This document shows, piece after piece, positions 7,397 to 11,967 of a stretch of DNA of 11,967 nt (position 1 is the first letter of the stretch; each line of letters starts with the position of its first letter). The notes under the pieces were generated by a model. The model saw nothing but the letters and a program-made list of their open reading frames with translations. It was not told the DNA's origin and searched no databases. The position numbers and the translations under genes are program-made. Source of the DNA: an uncultured Fidelibacterota bacterium (GTDB lineage: Bacteria; Fidelibacterota; Marinisomatia; Marinisomatales; UBA1611); assembly GCA_937893835.1 (NCBI GenBank), contig CALCSS010000097.1, positions 1-11,967 on the forward strand, given 5' to 3'.

Positions 7397-8995
7397 ATGT
7401 CCATAATTCAAACAAAGATCAATAAAGACTCAGATCGTTTTATTTCAAATTATGATCATCATAAGACACTTTCTGATGATCTAAATAATAAGATCAAAAA
7501 GATAAGAGAGATGGGGACTAATGATAAAGTTGAGAAACATAGGTCACGTGGGAAACTCACCGCTAGGGAAAGAATTGATAGATTAAAGGACAAGGATACC
7601 ACAATACTTGAATTCTCTGAATTCGCTGGGTATGAGGTCTATGATGACGATGTCCCTGCTGCAGGAATAATCACTGGAATAATAACGATAAATGAGCAAT
7701 CCTGCATAGTAATAGCAAATGATGCCACCGTCAAAGGTGGTACCTACTACCCTCTTACAGTAAAAAAACATCTTAGAGCACAAGAAATAGCCCTAGAAAA
7801 CCACTTGCCATGTATTTACCTTGTAGATAGTGGTGGAGCTTTCCTACCAAAACAAGATGAGGTATTTCCCGATAGAGATCATTTTGGTAGAATTTTTTAC
7901 AATCAAGCTAGGATGAGCGCAAAAGGCATTCCTCAATTTGCAGTTGTGATGGGCTCTTGTACAGCTGGAGGAGCCTATGTACCTGCAATGAGTGATGAGG
8001 CGATAATAGTTAACAAGACTGGAACAATTTTCTTGGGTGGACCTCCTTTGGTCAAGGCTGCCATTGGCGAGACGGCTACTGCTGAGGAATTAGGTGGTGC
8101 AAAACTCCATACACGAATGAGCGGTGTTGCCGATCATTTTGCAGATAATGACGATGACGCAATCGAAAAAATGCGTAGCATCATAGATCATTTACCCAGA
8201 CAATCAAAACACCTTAAAGAATTTTCAGAGCCTATCTATGAACAAGATGAATTGTTTGGCATTTTAAGTAAAAGTCATCGAATACCATTCGATGTACATG
8301 AGATTATCGCTAGGATAGTAGATGGCTCAAACTTTGAGGAATTTAAGTCTGATTATGGAAAAACACTTGTTACAGGTTTTGCCAAGATAGGTGGCTTCCC
8401 AATGGGCATAATAGGCAATAATGGTGTCTTATTCAGTGAGACTGCTTTGAAAGGTGCACATTTTGTTGAAATATGCGGGCAAAGAAAGATACCTCTGCTC
8501 TTTTTACAAAACATAACTGGATTCATGGTAGGCAAGAAAGCTGAAGCAGGCGGCATCGCCAAGGATGGTGCAAAAATGGTACAGGCTGTTGCAACCACCA
8601 ACGTACCGAAGTTCACAATTCTGATCGGTGGTAGCTTTGGTGCAGGAAACTATGCAATGAATGGTCGCGCATATCAACCAAGATTCCTGTGGATGTGGCC
8701 TAATGCAAGAATATCAGTGATGGGAGGTGACCAGGCTGCAAATGTGATGTCTACTTTGAAAAAGGATCAGGCTGAGCTAGATGGTAGAACCGTAACAGAT
8801 GATGAGCTAGAGATGGTAAAAAAACCTATATTGGATAAATACGAAAAAGAGGGAAATCCATATTATGCGAGTGCTCGCATTTGGGATGACGGTGTCATTA
8901 GCCCATTGGAGACAAGAGAAAAATTGATATTAGCACTCCAAGCAATACAACATAACCCCATCTCTGACACCCGTTCCCCAGTTTTCAGAATGTGA
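7397..8995 (+). CDS. mccB: Methylcrotonyl-CoA carboxylase, carboxyltransferase (beta) subunit
   Basis: A 532-aa biotin-dependent carboxyltransferase. It transfers CO2 from carboxybiotin to 3-methylcrotonyl-CoA to make 3-methylglutaconyl-CoA in leucine/isovalerate degradation. The N-terminal crotonase-type half has RGKLTARERIDRL (51-63), DSGGAFLPKQ (144-153), FPDRDHFGRIFYNQ (157-170) and the first oxyanion loop GSCTAGGAYVPAM (186-198). The C-terminal half has NGVLFSETALKGAHF (342-356), QNITGFMVG (371-379), the second oxyanion loop GGSFGAGNYAM (411-421) and WPNARISVMGG (434-444). These blocks match MCC beta more closely than propionyl- or acetyl-CoA carboxylase; geranyl-CoA carboxylase is the nearest alternative. 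Length fits the family. No biotin-carboxylase/BCCP subunit gene is nearby, so its partner must be elsewhere. It starts 62 nt after ppiD without a clear ribosome site, and a DMT permease follows after 10 nt. Confidence 0.94.
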   Translation: MSIIQTKINKDSDRFISNYDHHKTLSDDLNNKIKKIREMGTNDKVEKHRSRGKLTARERIDRLKDKDTTILEFSEFAGYEVYDDDVPAAGIITGIITINEQSCIVIANDATVKGGTYYPLTVKKHLRAQEIALENHLPCIYLVDSGGAFLPKQDEVFPDRDHFGRIFYNQARMSAKGIPQFAVVMGSCTAGGAYVPAMSDEAIIVNKTGTIFLGGPPLVKAAIGETATAEELGGAKLHTRMSGVADHFADNDDDAIEKMRSIIDHLPRQSKHLKEFSEPIYEQDELFGILSKSHRIPFDVHEIIARIVDGSNFEEFKSDYGKTLVTGFAKIGGFPMGIIGNNGVLFSETALKGAHFVEICGQRKIPLLFLQNITGFMVGKKAEAGGIAKDGAKMVQAVATTNVPKFTILIGGSFGAGNYAMNGRAYQPRFLWMWPNARISVMGGDQAANVMSTLKKDQAELDGRTVTDDELEMVKKPILDKYEKEGNPYYASARIWDDGVISPLETREKLILALQAIQHNPISDTRSPVFRM

Positions 8996-9005
8996 ACCCT
9001 ACCCC

Positions 9006-9878
9006 ATGCTTCCTCGTAAGGACCTGACACTAAATATCCTAATGGTTCTTGCCATGCTATCTTGGGGATTATCTTGGACCAATGCAAAGATCGTTGGTCA
9101 ATATGGTGAGGCACCCCTCATAATGGTCTGGAGATTTTTACTGGCAGCCATATCTATTGCACCAATACTAAAACTATCAAAAGCCAGGTTTAGAATTGAC
9201 AAAAAAGATATTCTCCTTATCCTCACTAATTCCGTATTTATGGTATCTTATAATTATTTTTATTTCAAGGGTACACAAATAGGCTTAGCAGGTGCTGGTG
9301 GAGTCTTGGTCACAACTTTAAATCCAATTCTTACTGTGATCTTTGTCAGTACTATTTTTGGCACTAAAATCGTCAATAAGGATATTATCGGATTCATGCT
9401 TGGTCTACTGGGTGGTGCTTTGATAATACGAATATGGGAATTTGATCTAATCTCCATTCTCAGATCCGGTAATTTATTTTTTCTCTTGGCCTCATTATCA
9501 TGGGTCTGCGTTACAATAGTCACTTCTAGGTCCAAGGATAAGACACCATATATGACCTATAGTTTTTGGAGTTTTACTTTTGCATTTATTTTGAGTCTGC
9601 CAATTGCATATAATGAGAATCTACTATTGGTTTTTGAATTTGATTGGATTTTCTGGATCAATCTCCTCATCCTTTCATTTATTGCAATGTCCTTTGGGAC
9701 ATCAATATATTTTCTTGCGTCTATAGAATTAGGTCCAAAACAAGCTAGTGCCTACATATTTATGGTGCCAATAACAGCAATGGGATTCGCAATGATATTC
9801 TTATCAGAGCAACTGCAACTATCAACCTTGATAGGTGGAATCTTTGGAATATCTGCAGTATACCTAATCAATAGATAA
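9006..9878 (+). CDS. DMT-superfamily permease (EamA domains)
   Basis: A 290-aa polytopic inner-membrane protein with about ten hydrophobic helices in two EamA repeats (about 9-140 and 155-289). The first repeat carries the typical LSWGLSWTNAK (18-28), APLIMVWRFLLAA (36-48) and G-T-Q-I-G-L-A-G-A ending in LNPILTV (89-111). The second has the matching LASLSWVCVTIVTSR (161-175) and ELGPKQASAYIFMVPITA (241-258) followed by SEQL. Members export amino acids or other small metabolites, but the substrate cannot be read from sequence. It starts 10 nt after mccB, so both probably share a transcript. A link to leucine catabolites is possible but unproven. No Shine-Dalgarno is visible, so translation may depend on coupling. 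It converges with the thioesterase gene across a 117-bp A/T-rich gap (9879-9995) in which I see no convincing terminator. Confidence 0.88.
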   Translation: MLPRKDLTLNILMVLAMLSWGLSWTNAKIVGQYGEAPLIMVWRFLLAAISIAPILKLSKARFRIDKKDILLILTNSVFMVSYNYFYFKGTQIGLAGAGGVLVTTLNPILTVIFVSTIFGTKIVNKDIIGFMLGLLGGALIIRIWEFDLISILRSGNLFFLLASLSWVCVTIVTSRSKDKTPYMTYSFWSFTFAFILSLPIAYNENLLLVFEFDWIFWINLLILSFIAMSFGTSIYFLASIELGPKQASAYIFMVPITAMGFAMIFLSEQLQLSTLIGGIFGISAVYLINR

Positions 9879-9995
9879 TCAAAATTTTATTTTAATGATC
9901 TATGTTATATAACTAAATATATACCAACCTACCCACAAACAAAAAAACCTATTAAATAGAGGGCTTGGAACATTATTGATATTGTAAAATGTTTA

Positions 9996-10400
9996 TTAAA
10001 AATGAGATATTATCTTATCCAAGATAAATTTCGGCACTCTTTTTGGATTACCAGACATATCAATGAACGCATGTTTGGTATAGCCAGTAACTAGAATTTG
10101 ACCAGAAAGGCTATTTTGTACGCTATAATCAATTGATAGTGTTGCTTTTGGAATTTGCTTAATGGAGGTTTCAATCAGGAGTTTATCTTCTAAAGTTGCA
10201 CCTAATTTGTATTCGCAATGACTAGTTATCACTGGTAATTGCATTCCTCCTTCTTCAATTGATGAAATGCTTAGACCCAGTGCATCTAATAATTCAGTTC
10301 TAGCTTCCTCAAAATATTCAAGATACCTAGTATAATATACAATACCCATCTGGTCGACATCTCTATAATAGACCTTGATAAAATGATCATGTTTAATCAT
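9996..10400 (-). CDS. YbgC/FadM-type acyl-CoA thioesterase (4HBT hotdog fold)
   Basis: A 134-aa single hotdog-fold protein that hydrolyses acyl-CoA thioesters in the cytoplasm. The 4-hydroxybenzoyl-CoA-thioesterase signature is clear near the N-terminus: Val-Tyr-Tyr-Arg-Asp-Val-Asp-Gln-Met-Gly-Ile-Val-Tyr-Tyr (10-23), with Asp16 at the catalytic position, followed by YLEYFEEARTELL (residues 26-38). The C-terminus keeps the Tyr-Thr-Lys-His-Ala-Phe-Ile strand. The His often found after Val-Tyr in YbgC is Tyr here, a common variant. I place the start at ATG 10400, whose first base is the last base of the accA stop (TGATG), with GAGGG just upstream. A TTG one codon earlier is also open but sits directly against the ribosome site. 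The coupling to accA suggests a role in acyl-chain or envelope lipid supply. The physiological acyl substrate is unknown. Confidence 0.88.
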   Translation of the reverse strand: MIKHDHFIKVYYRDVDQMGIVYYTRYLEYFEEARTELLDALGLSISSIEEGGMQLPVITSHCEYKLGATLEDKLLIETSIKQIPKATLSIDYSVQNSLSGQILVTGYTKHAFIDMSGNPKRVPKFILDKIISHF

Positions 10401-11356
10401 CAACCCTCTTCAAAATAGCCAAGGGCATCATATTTCTTTATTCTATTATCTAGGAAATCCGATGAATCGACCTTTGACAGGTTGTCCAATTCTTCTATCA
10501 ATGCAGTTTTTAATGACTGAGCAGAAGAGGTGAAATCTCGATGCGCACCTCCATTGGGCTCATCTATTATTCTCTCACAGATTCCAACTTTCTCTAGGTC
10601 AGTTGGTATGGGCTTCAATGCTTCGGCAGCATCTTCAGCACGTTTGGCATCTCTAAAAAGGATTGAGGCACAACCTTCAGGACTGATCACAGAGTACCAT
10701 GTATTTTCCATCATAAGCATTTTATCACATACACCAATGCCCAGTGCTCCACCACTTGCCCCTTCTCCTATGACAATACTTATGATTGGGACATTCAAAC
10801 TTGACATTTCCATGAGATTTCTTGCAATCGCCTCTCCTTGTCCTCTTTCTTCAGCGCCGATGCCAGGGTAGGCGCCTATGGTGTCTATTAGTGTGACAAC
10901 TGGCAAATGAAATTTTTCAGCAAGTTTCATTACTCTAATGGTCTTGCGATAACCCTCTGGTCTCATCATGCCAAAATTACGATATAGATTTTCCTTGGTA
11001 TTCCTACCTTTTTGCTGTCCCACCCATGCTATTTTATGACCATCAATATGACCTAGGCCGGTAATCACTGCAGGATCATCCTTGTAATGTCTATCTCCAT
11101 GCAATTCTATGAAATCAGGAGATAGATGAGTAATGTAGTCCAATGAATATGGACGGTCTGGGTGGCGTGCAAGTTGAATTCGTTGCCACCTTGATAATCC
11201 AGAATAAACCTCATTGATCAATATTGCTCGCTCTTCTTTTATTTTTGAAAGGGATAAGATGTCATCCTTATTAGGATTGGTCATAGAACTCAATGAAATA
11301 ATACGTTCATCAAGGCCTTTTAGAGGTTTTTCAAATTCGAGGTAAAAATTAGCCAT
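10400..11356 (-). CDS. accA: Acetyl-CoA carboxylase carboxyltransferase subunit alpha
   Basis: A 318-aa AccA. With AccD it transfers the carboxyl group from carboxybiotin-BCCP to acetyl-CoA, making malonyl-CoA for fatty-acid synthesis. Family hallmarks are the N-terminal FEKPLKGLDERI (8-19), RWQRIQLARHPDRPY (56-70), F-I-E-L-H-G-D-R (82-89), GQQKGRNTKEN (113-123), MMRPEGYRK (130-138), DTIGAYPGIGAEERGQGEA (158-176), the oxyanion segment GEGASGGALGIG (197-208) and YSVISPEGCASILFRD (221-236). Length agrees with the usual 315-325 residues. It starts 5 nt after the stop of the glycosyl-phosphate transferase gene and its stop overlaps the thioesterase start, so all three should be one operon. No accD lies within the window. 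Nothing in the protein looks damaged. Confidence 0.97.
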   Translation of the reverse strand: MANFYLEFEKPLKGLDERIISLSSMTNPNKDDILSLSKIKEERAILINEVYSGLSRWQRIQLARHPDRPYSLDYITHLSPDFIELHGDRHYKDDPAVITGLGHIDGHKIAWVGQQKGRNTKENLYRNFGMMRPEGYRKTIRVMKLAEKFHLPVVTLIDTIGAYPGIGAEERGQGEAIARNLMEMSSLNVPIISIVIGEGASGGALGIGVCDKMLMMENTWYSVISPEGCASILFRDAKRAEDAAEALKPIPTDLEKVGICERIIDEPNGGAHRDFTSSAQSLKTALIEELDNLSKVDSSDFLDNRIKKYDALGYFEEG

Positions 11357-11361
11357 GGTAT

Positions 11362-11967
11362 TCAGGAATAATTGTTATCCAATTCAAAGAATATTGCAAT
11401 TCCTAGAGTCATTGTTAAACAAAAGACAATATTTGCATATAGCGCCGGTAAATTTAAACATAAATAACCAGTCATGCTCAAGACCAAAGAAATCCCATGT
11501 AGTACAAGTACTGCATGATTGATGGATATTCCTCTTTTTGATAAACGATGATAGGTATGATCCCGAGAGGCTTGATGAATTGGCCTACCTCTCCTCAATC
11601 TGGAGAGTATTACCAAAGCCAGATCGAACAAGGGTACGTAGAAGATCATTATTGGAAGAAACCATGTTGAAGATTGTATTCCAGTATTCGGATCATAGAC
11701 TATTGCAATAGCCGCTAATAGAAACCCAAGGGTTTGTGAACCCGAATCACCTAAAAATAACTTTGCTGGATATGAGTTGAAAAAATAAAGTCCTATGCAA
11801 CCACCTAGAAGAATAGCGCAAAAGTAAATCATGGTAGACTGACCATTAGACAATGTAATAACAAGAAAGAACGCTGCAGAAAGACCGCTGAGTCCAACGG
11901 ATAATCCATCTGAACTATCTATGAAGTTAAATGCATTTGTCAAAGTGACTAACCACAGTAAGGTGAA
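11362..11967 (-). CDS. WecA/TagO/MraY-family polyprenyl-phosphate glycosyl-1-phosphate transferase (5' end off window)
   Basis: The last 201 residues of a multi-pass membrane enzyme. The frame stays open to the window edge, and the residues there (FTLLWLVTLTNAFN) continue the family motif, so the TTG at 11943 is not the start. The family moves a sugar-1-phosphate from a UDP-sugar to a polyprenyl phosphate, the first membrane step of O-antigen, teichoic-acid or peptidoglycan precursor synthesis. Visible motifs are N-A-F-N-F-I-D-S-S-D-G-L, equivalent to NAxNLIDGLDGL, then FLGDSGSQTLGFLLA, and a late RPIHQASRDHTYHRL loop corresponding to the His-rich HxxH motif of WecA/TagO. About six hydrophobic segments are visible. 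The late HxxH loop favours the WecA/TagO branch over MraY. The Gly-Leu to Ser-Ser change inside the Asp motif is unusual, but both aspartates are kept. The gene leads into accA with a 5-nt gap. Confidence 0.87.
   Translation of the reverse strand, partial: FTLLWLVTLTNAFNFIDSSDGLSVGLSGLSAAFFLVITLSNGQSTMIYFCAILLGGCIGLYFFNSYPAKLFLGDSGSQTLGFLLAAIAIVYDPNTGIQSSTWFLPIMIFYVPLFDLALVILSRLRRGRPIHQASRDHTYHRLSKRGISINHAVLVLHGISLVLSMTGYLCLNLPALYANIVFCLTMTLGIAIFFELDNNYS

Noticed and set aside
7066..7404. 112-codon minus-strand frame over the ppiD 3' end
   Set aside because: Antisense to conserved ppiD sequence and reaching into the mccB start; no recognisable product and no independent support.
9879..9995. 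Search for a terminator between the convergent permease and thioesterase genes
   Set aside because: The gap is A/T-rich with a 10-bp palindrome GTTATATAAC (9904-9913) and short chance pairings, but no GC-containing stem followed by a T-tract on either strand.
10530..10871. 113-codon plus-strand frame antisense to accA
   Set aside because: It is a shadow of highly conserved accA codons, rich in Ser/Pro/Ala as expected from reading the complement; no ribosome site or family resemblance.

Overview
This 12 kb window is ordinary chromosome from a low-GC, Gram-negative-type bacterium. A lipoprotein, exported proteins and a membrane-anchored PpiD-type foldase point to a cell with an outer membrane. 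The protein families suggest the FCB group (marine Bacteroidota or 'Candidatus Marinimicrobia'/SAR406-like). The clues are a secreted formylglycine-generating-enzyme-like protein with an extra N-terminal beta-type domain, an S9 dipeptidyl-peptidase, a family-5 uracil-DNA glycosylase, weak or absent Shine-Dalgarno sites before several genes, and a TTG-N20-TAnnTTTG promoter of the Bacteroidota type. No database search was possible, so the lineage is an inference.

Layout. Three minus-strand blocks flank one plus-strand block. (1) 2241 to 46, minus: an exported FGE-fold protein, an SH3-domain lipoprotein 15 nt downstream, and a tRNA-Ala(GGC) only 14 nt after the lipoprotein stop, closed by a hairpin terminator at 5-30. 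(2) 5375 to 2372, minus: a 60-residue orphan protein, a family-5 uracil-DNA glycosylase and a secreted S9B peptidase, joined by 4-nt stop/start overlaps (ATGA, then TTGA). (3) 5502 to 9878, plus: a PpiD-like periplasmic foldase, the carboxyltransferase subunit of methylcrotonyl-CoA carboxylase, and a DMT-family (EamA) permease. (4) 11967 to 9996, minus: the 3' part of a WecA/TagO/MraY-type glycosyl-1-phosphate transferase that runs off the window, accA, and a YbgC-type acyl-CoA thioesterase, packed with a 5-nt gap and a TGATG overlap.

How the genes fit together. Blocks 1 and 2 and ppiD deal with exported proteins and peptides, apart from the DNA-repair glycosylase. Block 4 links fatty-acid initiation (AccA), acyl-CoA hydrolysis and lipid-carrier glycan initiation, so it looks like an envelope-supply operon. 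mccB belongs to leucine/isovalerate catabolism, but its biotin-carboxylase partner is not here.

I found no mobile element, CRISPR array, phage region or defence system. The least explained items are the 60-aa protein translationally coupled to the glycosylase, the FGE-like protein whose first catalytic cysteine is serine together with its lipoprotein partner, and the unusual DSSD form of the glycosyl-phosphate transferase motif.
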